Positions 11,975 to 23,851 of a stretch of DNA of 64,000 nt are shown piece by piece. The stretch lies in the NCBI GenBank assembly GCA_011947345.1, contig JAAVTG010000588.1, positions 124,001 through 188,000 on the forward strand, read 5' to 3'. Numbering within the stretch: position 1 is the first letter of the stretch; every line of letters starts with the position of its first letter. The stretch is from Phytophthora quininea (Eukaryota > Oomycota > Peronosporomycetes > Peronosporales > Peronosporaceae). The notes below the pieces were generated by a model. The model did no database searches and was not told the DNA's origin. It worked only from the letters and a program-made list of their open reading frames with translations. The translations under genes and the position numbers were made by a program.

Positions 11975-12758
11975 TACACCTTTTCAGGTTCAAAACGGCG
12001 ACAGGTAAAATCAAAACTGCAAAAGGTAAGATCAACGTGACACGACACCAATACATTATAATTTTGATAGCATCAAGTTTAAACAACTGATTAGTTCATA
12101 GAGGTGAAATATGGCTGTAGACAAGAACGCGGCCAGCAAGGGGTCAAATATCCACGTGATAGCCTGCATTTCAGAGGAGGGGCTTGCTTACTCGGAACAA
12201 CGCTTTGGGTCCTTCACGTCGGAGGCGTGCAACGACTACATCCGCCGTCTGCTGACTCATATCAGCGCCACAACGCCGCTCGAGAGCGTTGTGCTGGTGT
12301 GCGACAACGCCCCCTGCCACACGAACATCGAGGATGTCTTCGACGGAGACACGTTCTCCGCAGCGACGCTACTTCGCCTCGGCCCATACTCCCCATGTTG
12401 AACCCGATCGAGAACTGCTTCTTTGCGTTTAAAGCCATGGTCAAGCGCTTCCTTGCTCGACACCGCCAAGCTATTCTACGAGTACCACCGCACCTCACTA
12501 TCAAGGCACATCGAGAAAGCTACCTGCAGATGGCTGCAGATATGCTCGTACATGAAGCCATCACAACAGACCTATGCTACAAGTGTGCGCTGCACACGAT
12601 GACGTTCCACGCGTGCGCGATCCAATGAAAGATATGCCTGTTGGAGAATAATCCCAATATTAAGTTTGGTTTTGCTCACTTCTCTTGCCATGTCACGTTG
12701 ATCTTACCTTTTGCAGTTTTGATTTTACCTGTCGCCGTTTTGAACCCGAAAAGGTGTA
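11975..12758 (+). mobile_element. Tc1/mariner-type element, 780 bp, 66-bp TIRs, TA target duplication
   Basis: Inverted repeats 11977-12042 and 12691-12756 begin CACCTTTTC and match over 66 bp with one mismatch. TA dinucleotides flank both ends (11975-11976 and 12757-12758), the hallmark of Tc1/mariner/IS630 insertion. It is nested in the RT of LTR element 1. The internal space of about 650 bp holds only the C-terminal part of a DDE transposase, so this is a deletion derivative that would need transposase in trans. Confidence 0.92.
12104..12628 (+). pseudogene. Truncated DDE (IS630/Tc1-like) transposase
   Basis: The preserved part shows the second catalytic Asp in VVLVCDNAPCHTN and the third acidic residue in PMLNPIENCFFAFK. 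The N-terminal DNA-binding domain and first catalytic Asp are absent. One missing C near 12395-12400 (run CCCC) breaks the frame between these motifs. The first in-frame ATG gives MAVDKNAASKGSNIHV, which in full-length relatives lies inside the catalytic domain, confirming a 5' deletion. Confidence 0.85.
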
Positions 12759-13821
12759 CCTTTGCACGAGGACAGCGAGAAAATACTGTCATACATGACA
12801 GACAAGGGAGTGTTCACCCCTACCCGTGTGCCGCAAGGTTGCGCAGACGCAGCACTGCATTTTCAGTCGACAGTAGAGGAGATACTCGGCGACATGCTAC
12901 ACAAAGATGTCCTCGTCTGGATTCACGATCTTTTGGTGTACGCGGACACAGTGCAGCAGCTCATCGTGGCATCGATAAGGTGTTGCATCGACTTGACGAA
13001 CACGGACTCAAACTGAATTCGAAGAAATGCGAATTGTGTGTCACTAAGTAAAGTGGTGCGGTCGGGTGATTAGCGCCGACGGCATCGGCCATGATCCCGA
13101 ACGGATCGAGGGATTGCAAGCCATGTCTCCGCCGACAACCGCAGCTGAATTGCAGCAACTGCTATGCGCAAGCAATTGGATGAGGAAGGTTTAGTTGACT
13201 ATGTTCGAGTCGTCAAACCACTACAAGAACGACTTGAGACAGCATTGCGCGGCACCAAACGAACCAAACGTGCTGCTGTAGGAGTGCAAATCGCTTTGAG
13301 TGACATCGAACTGGAAAGTTTTCAGAACCTGAAAGACCTGCAAGCACATTCGGCAACGCTGACTTTCTCAGACCCGTCAAAGCAATTGTGTTTGCTCACC
13401 GACGCATCCGACCGCGGATGGGGTCTCGTAGTGACCCAAGTGGCTGAGTGGAGACCAAACACGCCCATGCATGAACAACAGCACGATTATTGGTCTGTAT
13501 GGAGCAAGTTTTTCAGGCTCAGCTCTGAATTGGAGCATCATCGACAAAGAATGCTACCCTATTGCACATGCGTGCGAAAACCTCGAATATCTGCTGCTGC
13601 GACCCCAAGGAATGAAGATATACTGCGATCATCGCAACATTATCCATGTTCGCACCTAGCAAAGCTATGAAAAAGCATGTTCGTGGGCAATTACTCCGCT
13701 GGTCGACCAAACTACTGGATTACCGCTACGAAATCGAGCACATAGAGGAGCGCACAACGTATGGGCGGATCTCATCTCTCGATGGGGTGGAAAAGTTCAA
13801 CACATCGCACGTTCACACGCT

Positions 13822-15434
13822 GTGAAGCGTTTCTCTCGGATCAAGAAGAAGAAAAGCAAATCGCAAACACGGCATGTTGAACTGCTAGCACCGCGACCGT
13901 TAGACGACAGCGGTTTTGTATGGCCAACATTGGAAGAGATTGCAAACAAGCAAGCAGATTACACGGTCCCAGCGGCAGCGGTGCAGGACAGCGACGGAGT
14001 TTGGCGACTTGATAGTGGATTTGGGTCCCCGCCGAAGAGAATGAATTGATTCTCAGGCTCATGGTGATCTCACATTGTGGGTCTGCAGGACATCGTAGTA
14101 TGCATGTCATGGAAGGCCACATCCGCAGAATTTTGCCGTTGCCGGTCTGGCGGACCGTGTGCGCACATTTTGCCAGCAGTGCTTGCTTTGTCTTCACGTC
14201 AAAGGCGGGGCCATCGTCCTAAGACCGTTCAGCCCTACCTACCACACGTATGAGCGCAAACAAGCGCTCCATTGGGACTATTTATCACTTGGTGAATCAT
14301 TTGGTAGTGCACGTTATGTGCTTGTGCTGAAGGATGAGGCGACACATTTTGTCGACCTCGTAGCCTGCGATAGCCCAACCGTAGAAGTAGCGGCTGCAGC
14401 AATCCTGTCCTGGTACAGCAAGTTTGGGATTGCACCCGTGTGGATAAGTGATTGTGGTTCGCACTTCAAGAACCAAGTAGTGGCAACTTTGAACCGGCGT
14501 TTGAAGGCTCGGCAGGAATTCATCCTCGCCTATTCACCATGGAAAAACGGCACAATTGAGCGTGTAAATCGTGACATCACTCAAGTGCTAAAGGCATTGA
14601 CGTTGGAATTCAAGGTCAGCCGACATGACTGGCCCTACCTACTCCCTCTAGTGCAGTCAAGTATCAACCATTCGCCTGTCCAGTCGCTAGCCAACCGTGC
14701 ACCGGTTGAACTCTTCACCGGGCTGCCGTGCCTGAGCGCGCTGGACAGCATACTCTTTCCGGGGAGGAAGGAATTGGCTACATTGCCAGAGAACCGACCC
14801 GACATTGAACTTCGCCTAAAGCAGTTGAGAACTAGCATCAAGGACATGTACAAAGCTGTGGAAACTCAACGAGCGAAACAACTACGTCGCTACCAGAACA
14901 GATATCACTACGAGCGACCTATCGACTTTTCTGTCGGAGATTATGAACTAAGATCAAGAGTCGATGAAAAACTGCACAGCAACAAACTACTGGTCACATG
15001 GGTTGGGCCCTACCGTGTGACCGCCAGTGCTGAATACTACTTCACTGTAGAGCATATTGTGACTGGGAAGACACTCAACGTGCACCCATCACGGGTCAAG
15101 CTGTATGCTGACGACTCCTTGCAAGTCACAACGGAATTGCTAGAGCATGTGTCCCCGGGGCATATTGCTAGCTGTTGATGAGTTTGTTGGGCACAGATAC
15201 AACGCAGACATGAAGGCATACGAGATACAAGTCAAATGGAAAGGTCTCGAGGAGATCGAAGCCTCGTGGGAGCTGCTGAGCAGCATCAAAGAAGATGTGC
15301 CACAACATCTCACCGAGTACGTCACCTGTGCCAAGGACAGGCAGCTTCTGGCTGCTATGGAGCTCTCAGTACAGCCCAGGCAGTCTCTACGACGGAACAA
15401 GCGTCAACGAGAAGAAAATGGCTCACCTCCATAA
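13822..15434 (+). pseudogene. Element 1 integrase with C-terminal chromodomain
   Basis: HHCC zinc finger spans about 14060-14190 (ISHCGSAGHRSMHV ... CQQCLLC). Catalytic core triad: Asp in LHWDYLSL, Asp in WISDCGSHF, Glu in KNGTIERVNRD. A GPY-like segment follows (LLVTWVGPYRVTAS), then a chromodomain (VDEFVGHRYNADMKAYEIQV, KWKGLEEIEASWE) in the next frame. Chromodomains target integration to methylated-histone chromatin in chromoviruses. The core (14159-15178) is one unbroken 339-residue frame, the best-preserved part of the element. A frameshift near 15150-15175 separates the chromodomain. Confidence 0.9.
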
Positions 15435-15823
15435 GCCGATCGACCGGATTTGGAAGGTTTCTACACTGAAGCGCGTCAAAAGGTGCATTCAAGGCAACGC
15501 GACTCGGAATATTGTTCACAGTAGTTACAACAATAGTTCCATGTAGTCTCAGTGGCTACGGGTGCTTGCAAGATGCACAATTGATCGCGCAATGTATCAG
15601 TTCATCCGATTAGTCGAAAGTTGATTTTCAGCATTTTCATTGGCTATTAACCAATTCGCCAATTGCATCAAGGTTGCCTTCAACTTCAACAGGTAACACT
15701 GCAAAAGAAGTGGCATTATCGGTGGTCGCAACATTCAATGTGACGAGGCGACTGCGACTATCATCCGACTTGGACACGGCGAAGGCGGTGCCATGCTGAG
15801 GTGTCAGGAATCTTGGAGGGCAG
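15435..15823 (+). other. 3' untranslated interval of element 1
   Basis: Between the chromodomain stop and the 3' LTR. No coding motif on either strand; ends in the purine-rich tract next to the LTR. Confidence 0.6.
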
Positions 15824-16150
15824 TGTGATGGTGGCTGGTACGCATCAGAATGCCAGCTCCTGAACCCCGCAGCCACGGTAGCTGGTGTGAGCTTGCTACA
15901 GGCATACTCGAAGGAACTGTGATTAACGTTCTGGCGCAAGGCTCAGCTGTATCGACGGAGTGCATCTGCTTGCACTCGTCAACCTCAAGCACTACAAGGG
16001 CGGCTCCCCTGGACTGCCGACACGGCAGGAGGGTGCGCCCGCGAAGTAGGATAGCTATCTCACTTTTGCTTTTACCTCAAGAGCAACAACCAATACAAGC
16101 AAGACCTTTACCGGGAGTTCCAGCTCCCAAACCTCTGTTGACACGTCACA
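15824..16150 (+). repeat. 3' LTR of element 1
   Basis: 327 bp; one mismatch to the 5' LTR. Target duplication AGCGC at 16151-16155 follows directly. Confidence 0.95.
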
Positions 16151-16385
16151 AGCGCTCTTACGCGGACCAAACGCTGCAACTGCAAGCAATCGAAGCCAGG
16201 AAACTATCCGTAAACAGTATACACACAAGCCACGACAAGTCTAGCCAACGGTTGAAGCTTTGGCAACAATTGGCAGAGCGACAACTCGCGCTTCGTCGAC
16301 GCGCAAAAAATACAACGCCATGCTGAAGGAGATGGTGCGATTACAAGTCCAGGAAGCCAGGAACCTCAAACGAATACTCCGGCGT

Positions 16386-16747
16386 TGTCACAATCTTCGA
16401 GTCCTCGAAGGACTAGAAGACTGGAGTTGGTAGCACTTAGGCAGAGGAAACGGTTGTGGAAGCTTCTACCACTTTGTTCAAACGTCCGAGGTCTTCTCCC
16501 GAGATCGCTGAAGTGAGTAGAGTCTGCTTGGCCAGAGCAGGTCGACTTGATTATTTTGTTATCGATTCCGGAGTGAGCTCGAGCTCACTCCACCAACCTT
16601 CTACGAGCCTGTTAAAAACATACATTCCTAGTCAACTTGCCGTCCTCGAGCCTTTAAATGTCCTTTCACTGCTGTGCTGGCTCGAGGTCGAAGCTCTCTT
16701 GCAACCTTTAGTCGCACGCCCACGAGTTCCTGCAGAAACTCGTGACA
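16386..16747 (-). repeat. 3' LTR of element 2 (left copy)
   Basis: 362 bp, termini TGTCAC/GTGACA are themselves inverted; preceded on the minus strand by a purine-rich tract and the chromodomain. Confidence 0.95.
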
Positions 16748-18160
16748 TTCCGTCCCCGAAGAGAAGACCTCCCGGGCTTGCTACGTTCGTGGAAGCGCTT
16801 GTTCAGGTCGCCCACGTACTTCAAATTCGCAAGAGGTTCCCACGTAGTTTTGACTTGTCCAATCCACTTGACTTCATATACATCCTTTCCACGCACTCGT
16901 TTGTGTCCCACAATATCCTCCACTAATTCACCTTCTGAGCCATCTGGCAATTGCACCTTAAAAGTTTCTTGTTCTCTGACGCTGCGAACGTATGGCTTTA
17001 AGTAACTAGTGTGAAAGACGGGGTGAAATTTGACACCTGTGGGCAACTTCAGCTCGTAGTAGTCATGTCCTAGTCGATGCAAGATGCTGTAGGGGCCGAT
17101 CCATCGTGCTCCCAGCTTGGTTTTAGCAGTTCCAGCATGGAAGTTTGCAAGGTTCGCTGTTGATAGCAAAACATCCTCCCCACTGCAAAGATTGTGTCGG
17201 TCGGTTCGCGTAGTAGTATTCGCTCATTCGATCCGATGCCAGCTGTAGCTCTCGTCTTATTTTGGCAAGCTTGTCGAGTTGTTCATCGAGGAACGTCTTC
17301 CCCAATGCACATCGACGGGAGTCTGCACTGGTGCCTTGAGGTAAACTTTGTAGGGTTGCAGGAGTAGATGGCAAATATCCTAGGTCGGCTTCGAATGGGG
17401 CCATTGCAATCGACTGCTGATATCGAGAATTATGTGCAAACTCTGTCAGAGCGAGATATTCGTCCCAGTCTGTCAAAGCTCCATTAGAAAAGGCACGCAA
17501 ATAGTTTTCAATTGTCTGATTCAAGCGCTCTGTCGCCCCATTTGCTTGGTGGCGGAACGCTGTAGTAAGCTTTTGGTGTGTACCCAGCATTGTACACAAC
17601 GCTTTCCACAAGTCGGATGTGAATTTGGAGTCGCGGTCTGACAATATCTCCACCGGAATGCCATGGAGCACGAAAATGCGATCTCGATACAATTGCGCTA
17701 TGTCTTTTGCTGTTGCAGTGCCTTTACATGCGACAAAATGAGCACGCTTCGTTAATTGATCCACTACAACGAGTATTGCATCCTCCATGCTTCGTGTTCG
17801 TGTTCGTGTCGAGTCACAATGAATCCATCGCTATGTGTGTCCATCTGGCGCATGATATTGGTTGGCTTTGTAAATGCCCCGGTGGCTTAGAATTTCTAGC
17901 CTTTGTCCTCTGACACACTTTACACGACTTCACGTACGCTTTCACGCTTCTCACCAAATGGCGTCAATAGTAGTGCCGTTCCACCAACCAAGCCGTTCTG
18001 TCGATACCGGGATGTCCGTAGCACTGGACATCGTGAAACTCGTACAGTATCGCATCAATAATCTCTGAAACAACTGGTAACACTAGTCGATGCACTTCAT
18101 CGTTTGGTCCGCAATAGAAGAGGTGATCACCTCCCAATTTATAGCGTTCAATGCTTTTAA
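16748..18160 (-). pseudogene. Element 2 integrase with chromodomain
   Basis: From right to left: HHCC zinc finger (YEFHDVQCYGHPGIDRTAW ... CKVCQRTKA) at about 18060-17900, then the core with Asp in VVVDQLTKRAHFVAC, Asp in ILSDRDSKF and Glu in QANGATERLNQTI, a complete DDE. A GPY-like module follows (GARWIGPYSILHRLGHDYYE), then a chromodomain (VEDIVGHKRVRGKDVYEVKW). Frameshifts near 17790-17830 and 17165. Coding continues upstream to about 18160 (KSIERYKLGGDHLFYCGPND), where the MULE interrupts the polyprotein. Confidence 0.9.
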
Positions 18161-18165
18161 TGGGT

Positions 18166-21090
18166 GCGGATTACTTCTGAGTGCCAACATGCGGACTTCC
18201 GAGCGGGTCGGCGTAGTAGCGGACATTCGTGCTCCTTTTATACGACGGCGGGCATATGCGCGACCTCGTTTTTACACAGAGGACATTTGAGTGGTAGAGG
18301 ACTTGTGAGTGCAACATGTAATGTAGCAGACGGAATCTTGAATAGTCGCGAAGAAGCAGATTTGCGTCGCGTGATTTGCTACGGATATTGTGGAAGAACG
18401 CATATCCTCCAACCATTATTAATGGAGTAGTTTCTCGAATTTGCCCTCACACCACTTCCAATTTTGCTCAACGACAGTCACGATGGCTAGTGAGGACACT
18501 CATGTGGCCTCATCCGATTCCGACCGCGACGATGAAGAGTTTCAAGACCAAGAGCAGTTGCAATCAGAGGGCTATTTGGTTCTCGGTGAGTTTTCATCCT
18601 TCGAACAAGCCGTCATTTTCGTGGACAGCCACTCCTCGCACTGATTTAAAGTCTACCATAAATCCGGAAGAGTTGATGCCAAGATTACCACGTATCAGTG
18701 CGCGTCGCACGAGTGCTATACGTACTTCTTACGTCTGTATTCTCAAGGCAACACGCACACGCTAGAAGCAAATGGAGATCATCTGTCGGCAGCGTCTACT
18801 GTGGCCAAGATAGGTATAAATCGAGCTATTCTCGGAGAAGTCGATAGCCTCTTGAAAGGCAATGGTCCTAAAGCTTGTCTTGTGCTGCTAGAGGAAGTGT
18901 GTACCAAACGCCCAGAAAAGCTGAAGTTTATGCCAACGGAGAAGCAGTTGAAAAACCGAAAGCAATATTTGAACAAGCTCGCTGCAGGTGGGTCCTAAAA
19001 GTACGTTTTTGTTTCGGTGTAGTACTAATGATTTTATCTCCAATGTCCAGGCAAGACCGTTCGAACCTATGCAGATCTATTGGAGTGGGCTGCTGTGCGC
19101 CTATGCGACACAAAGGTTGCATTTTTCGGAGGAAAAGCGGGCTCATTTTCTCTGGAAACCGATCGAGTTGAATTTGCCGATGTACCATCGGCTACCCAAA
19201 ATGAGGTCATCGTCCTGGGGTGCTTTTCTGATGTATCGGATCCTTGTTGCATGGGGTTGGTGTGTTCTTCGCAAAAGATTTTCCGAAACGTTGCGTATTC
19301 AATATGCGGACAAGATGATGAAGGCGTTCTTGGAGTACCTGATGGCAGGTACAAGGTGAACTTCGGTGGGTGGACGTTGGTCTGCTTCGGTACTGCTGTC
19401 CTTGCGTTCAATCGGCAGAAGTACGTGCATCGCTACGTTCCGTGGGCCTTCAAGTTTGTGAAGTCTGAGAGTGAGCGAGCCTACACTGAGATGTTTTCGA
19501 TTGTCCGCCAACGATCCCTGGAATTTTTGGATTCCATCTCCAACTTCGTTTTGGCTCTCTCGATCATGCTGCATCCATTGCCAAATTATTCAAAGCGGTG
19601 TAGCCAGACATAACGTTTCTTAATTGCTGGGCTCATCTCGCTCGCAAAGCAGGAGAGAAGCAGAAGATTTTAAACTCGCCCGAATTTGTGACCGACGTTG
19701 CCCGCGTCTGCTTAGGGTACTTACATGATGCGCGAAGCACTGCTCAATTTGTTGCTATGCGTGATATAGTGATTGCACACTGGAACTCGTGCGGTGAGGA
19801 AGCATACGCGGTGTGGTTAGAGGATGAGTATCTGTTCGCTGACTGGATGCGGTGGTATCGTGTCTCCAGCGGGATTGCCGGCGTGGTCCCCAATCAGAAC
19901 CCGATCGAGTCGCATCATCGCAGTCTCAAGAAAAGGAAATTCGATCCCTGCGTGCATCAACCGCTCGAGTTTTGAATGACGTGCTTCCTGCAGTCATGAT
20001 CCATGCTGGGAAGAACTGAAGATGTATCCACATTTGGGCACTACTGTGGAGGGCATTTAGCAAACGAGTGGGTGGTGGCAGCAAGCCAGCTGACACAGCA
20101 TGGGAACTTTCGCTACGTGTACGAAGGGAGGGATCCCTCACGACTTATTGAGGCGATTCTCTACAATTCGTCGAAGTACGTTTCCCACGGCCCACGCGAT
20201 GGCAACCTGAACAGCATGAAAATTAGCACAAGGCGGGCTCGAGTTTTTAAAAACTCCCTCAACGGAACACTGAAAAAGGTGTGACGACGGATACTCTCCA
20301 TGTAGACTATCTTTCCATGCACCGAGTGCAAATACGCGACCGCGCTATCAGTATTAAGCACGATATTGCTCAACCTGTGTGGTCCGACGAGGAGGTACGT
20401 CCTGCAGTGTTGTTTATTTCGTTTGATGTCTGACTGTGTAACATGCTTCTTTCCCTTCTTAGGCACTCCTCGTTCGCTCGAAGTACATGTGCACATGCAG
20501 AAGCTACTTTGTGACTGGCTGGGTGTGCTCTCATGTTGTCTCTACGATGGCACTTATCGATGATTTCCCTCTGAGTGCAATGATGCAAGCACTTCCAGCG
20601 AGAAGTCGCCGGGTCGTCCACGAAAAGTGCCGTAAGCTTTGGTTCGAGATGGTCATTCCACAGCATTTTTGATGTTGACAACCTGATGGCTCTGCTGCTG
20701 GCGAAGCCAAGTAGACTGCTCAAGTTTCCGGTCTTGATCGAGAATCCTCGTACGCACGAAAATGTTCCCGGCGTAGTGAGCACGTGGAAAAACGACGGCT
20801 GCATCTACAAATGGAAAGTCTTGCTGTCCGACGGCTCAAGTGAATTTCTTGAGTGTCAAGCGCTTGCCGAATCCATTTGCTTTGCGAACGAAACAGGCAT
20901 GGCACCCAAATAACCCGGCTCAACTCGTGAACTAGCAGTTAGGGACGTGTAGCACTACTATTTCACTAATACATATTTTCTCTTTACCTCTCCGCTCGGA
21001 AATCCACCAGACCACACTCAGAAGTCGACAGCCCGCTCGTTTGTCCGCCAACGGGTGTAGCCACTCGGAAGTCCGCCAAAGGCGCTCGGA
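18166..21090 (+). mobile_element. Decayed Mutator-like element (MULE) nested in element 2
   Basis: The element 2 polyprotein stops at both sides. Imperfect inverted ends are visible: TTACTTCTGAGTGCC near 18168 and, on the other strand, CTTACTTCCGAGCGCC near 21080, each followed by further GGACTTCCGAG-type words. I could not find a matching 9-11 bp target duplication, so the ends are approximate and the insertion is probably old. Carries one transposase gene. Confidence 0.75.
18483..20913 (+). pseudogene. MULE transposase with SWIM zinc finger
   Basis: N-terminal acidic leader MASEDTHVASSD, a zinc-binding/WRKY-like region (YQCASHECYTYFLR), then the transposase core with first Asp in DGRYKVNFGGWTLV, second in the DHAASIAKLF stretch and Glu in NQNPIESHHRSL, then a SWIM finger CTCRSYFVTGWVCSHVV. 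The C-terminal tail (20686-20913) reads KDNGCIYKWKV-like sequence. A 61-bp intron at about 18989-19050 has GTGGGT..CCAG ends and an ACTAAT branch word. Inactivated by an in-frame TGA near 18643, a TAG near 19601 and a frameshift near 19560, with further breaks beyond 19970. Confidence 0.82.
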
Positions 21091-23400
21091 AGTAAGATTT
21101 TCCCGTTTTTAATGCGTATGGCGTCCTCTACTATTTCACCTTTCAGCTTCTTGATGATACTGCGCGTGTATGGATCCTCATCGTACCGAGACACAGCTTC
21201 ATCAACCAACACAAACACATCTCGACGCGTGTTAAACTTTATAACTGCTGCCGCAACAATACTTTGTAACGAAGCCTCATCCTGAAAATTAGCACGACGG
21301 GAGATTCCATCGGCCACAGTATTAGCGGTGCCTGGTATGTACTTAAACCGAATTGGATATTCACTGAGTTCGTCATACCAACGAGCAATTCGTCGCGAGA
21401 TGCTCTTCTGCAAAAACACCGTCTCAAGTGACTTGTGGTCCGTCTCGACGACGAACGGCTTGTCAAGCAAATAAATCCGCCAGACCCGCAATCTAAATAA
21501 TATTGCCAGCAGTTCTTTTTCTCTTATCGAGTAGTTATTTTCGACGCCCTTGTACTTTCTGCCTTGGAACGCCACAGGACGCTCCACTAACTGTCCTTGT
21601 TGGTCCTCCAGCTGGAAAAGCACACCACCGATTGCAAAGTCACTTGAATCCATCCTCAGATAGAAGGATTTGGTAAAATCTGCAATGGCTAACACTGGTG
21701 TGGACGAAATACGTCTCTTGAGATTCTCAAAATGCTTATCAAGCTCGTCTGTCCACCTCAGCTTTGTCTTTCGCGGAGTCTTGGCTGTTCCTTTGATCAT
21801 CCCGAACAGAGATCCTGCATCTTGCGCAAAACCTTCGCAGAAGCGCTGCACATATGACGCTGTGTCTAAGAAGAACTGCATGTCACTCTTGGATTCCGGC
21901 CTTGGCCAATTTCGCAACACCTCGACCTTCTTGGGGTCAATTCGCACTCCTTTACGACAAATATAATCGCTGGGACAAGGGATCTCATGTGAGCAGAAGA
22001 CGCATTTACTTAACTTCACGTAGTACTGGTTTTCTTCGAGACGACCAAGCACTTTATCTACAGCAACCAAATGTGACTCCAAACTCTTCTCTCGTGTAAA
22101 CACGTAAATGTTATCAAAGTATGAGAGGCAGACGCTTGTCAGGTCAGCTAACAGCTTGCGAATTGCTTCGTTAAACTTTGCCGGGGTGTTCGATAGACCC
22201 ATTGGTATCACTAGATACTCAAACACCCCGTCCGCAGTCTGGAATGCTGTATATTTGATGTCGGCATCTCGCATGCGGAATTGATAGTAGCCGCTCAGTA
22301 GATCCATACAACTGTACCAATACGCTCCTTGCATGTTCTCGAAAATTACATCTTTCCGTGGCATTGGAAGCGTTCGCCGGATTGTGTGGTTATTCATCGC
22401 TCTGAAGTCGTGAATGATGCGCCACCCCACGGGCTTCTTCACACAGAATGTGGGAGCGCCGTGAGGAGACGACGATGGTCGAATTAATCCTGCCTTAAGC
22501 ATTTCATCTACCCACGACCGAATCTCTTGCTCCTGTGCTGGTGATTGTCGCAATTGTTGGCGGAAGACAGGTTCATTAGTATCCACTTCCATCCTGTGAA
22601 TACCATGTCTTTCGGGCGGTAATTTGTGGGAAGTTTTTGTATGAATACAGCTTCATGCTTCTTGAGCACCGGATAAACTGGATCATCTTCGAAATCATCC
22701 ACTCTAGTACAAACTTTGGCTGACTCCGTTTGCTCTTTTTCCGTCACTGGCCGAACAACAAAAATGCAATCCAGCTTGTGAGGTTTGCGAAACAATCGCT
22801 TAAATTGTTTGCTAGTAATATACTTTGTTTCACCACTTATCAGGGAGAAATATCCGTGGCTGAACATCCTGCTACGCGGATTCGTTTTTCTCCACTAACA
22901 GAGACTCGTTGTCCACCAACCCGCAACGCTGGCCGCGACGGCATCGTCGTGGTGCGCGGAGTTGTCATCTGCTTTTTTCTTGCTGGGATGTGCACCAGTG
23001 TTACTGATTGAGCGCGGCTTAATGGTCTCCTCGACCCAGTCGATATCAGGGTTGGTCGCCTTCAACCAAGGCATGCCCAAAAGTATCTCTTGGTCTTCAG
23101 GTACCGGTAACACCAAGAAGTCATCCACATATTCTTCGAACTCATCGATGTACAGGTGAAGATTCACAGTTTTTCTCGGCACTGACATCTCTTGTTTGTT
23201 TGCCAATGTAATTGGTATTTGCTCACCGTGATCCACTATTTTACCTTCCAGTCCTGCCTTACTGCAAAACTCGGGGTGACAGCATTGATTGTAGCACCGC
23301 TGTCGATAAAATTTGACGTTGTGATGGTCAGATCACTTGGAGAGCTTTGAACCACACTTACTGTATGCAATAGACAATAATAATCACGTGCGAGTACCCT
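21040..23400 (-). pseudogene. Element 2 protease, reverse transcriptase and RNase H
   Basis: Retropepsin: FIDSGATINAV at about 23310, then EILLGMPWLKATNPDIDW at 23050. The RT occupies one long open frame (22592-21040): FCVKKPVGWRIIHDFRAMN, SCMDLLSGYYQFRM, EYLVIPMGLSNTPAKFN. The catalytic box reads LSYFDNIYVF, so the second aspartate of the usual YxDD is Asn. RNase H: FYLRMDSSDFAIGGVLFQLE ... ETDHKSL ... GTANTVADGISRR. Frame changes near 23236, 22890 and 22590. The tail runs into the MULE end. Confidence 0.88.
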
Positions 23401-23424
23401 TGGAAGTCGCGACGACACGCTTGC

Positions 23425-23851
23425 TGTACCGGGCTGCGTAGCAGTGCACGTGCACAGAGGAAGACGTAGGACTCCCCGAGTCAGTGTCTTAGGCTTCCAG
23501 CCTTCGGTTCTATACAAGAACCAAGTACAGTCCCGTAACTAGGACTCGCAGAGTCAGTGTCCCTTAAAACAAGGACAACACTAATTAACTGCAAAAATAG
23601 AGCTGAATTGAATTGTTATCTGACCTTGCTTGTAAATGTATAGACTAAACTATATAGCATAGTTAATCTAAGAATATGTAAATGAGTGGCAGAGAGCCAA
23701 TGGCTACAGAGTCAAAACTCTACACACAGTTAAGAGTTTTGTGCAACCTCTAAAGTCAACGCACGGGCGTGACTTTCGTGTAACCCCGTTACACTTGCAC
23801 CTCCACTGTTTATATATGCGCGAGCGGAGCTGCATCTTGAGTACTCGTACA
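23425..23851 (-). repeat. Solo LTR of a third LTR family inside element 2
   Basis: The reverse complement matches the LTR at about 51537-52034 at roughly 80% by eye, including shared stretches AGGTCAGATAACAATTCAAT, GCAGTTAATTAGTGTTGT and CTACGCAGCCCGGTAC. It separates gag from protease in element 2. No interior or partner copy is nearby, and no clear target duplication was found, consistent with an old solo LTR. Confidence 0.75.

Larger units (their letters stand above)
10801..13810 (+). pseudogene. Element 1 protease, reverse transcriptase and RNase H, interrupted
   Basis: Retropepsin active site is YYADTGSDWNVLP. The RT reads through PPLKLRLKPDAKPYKCK, DYRPVN and YAVFDFIKGFWQL, is interrupted from about 11709 to 12758, and resumes at LHEDSEKILSYMTDKG and RVPQGCADAALHFQ. 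The palm catalytic box that is normally a double-aspartate motif reads VWIHDLLVYAD, so one aspartate is histidine. RNase H begins LCLLTDASDRGWGL and continues through YWSVWSKFF... and DHRNIIHV. Multiple frameshifts (near 11560, 13030, 13530, 13670). Not functional as it stands. Confidence 0.88.
9315..16155 (+). mobile_element. LTR retrotransposon 1, Ty3/Gypsy chromovirus type, with target duplication AGCGC
   Basis: LTRs at 9320-9646 and 15824-16150 are both 327 bp, begin TGTGATGG and end GTCACA, and differ at one base (9606 G versus 16110 A). Host flanks are AGCGC at 9315-9319 and again at 16151-16155. The interior encodes, in order, gag with zinc knuckle, retropepsin, RT, RNase H, integrase and chromodomain on the + strand, as in chromoviruses. 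A purine-rich tract (GGAATCTTGGAGGG) precedes the 3' LTR. Many frameshifts and nested insertions make it non-autonomous. The near-identity of the LTRs implies recent insertion. Confidence 0.95.

Noticed and set aside
18166..21090. A 9-11 bp target duplication for the MULE
   Set aside because: Flanks GGGTGCGGA and GATTTTCCC do not match under any boundary I tried.
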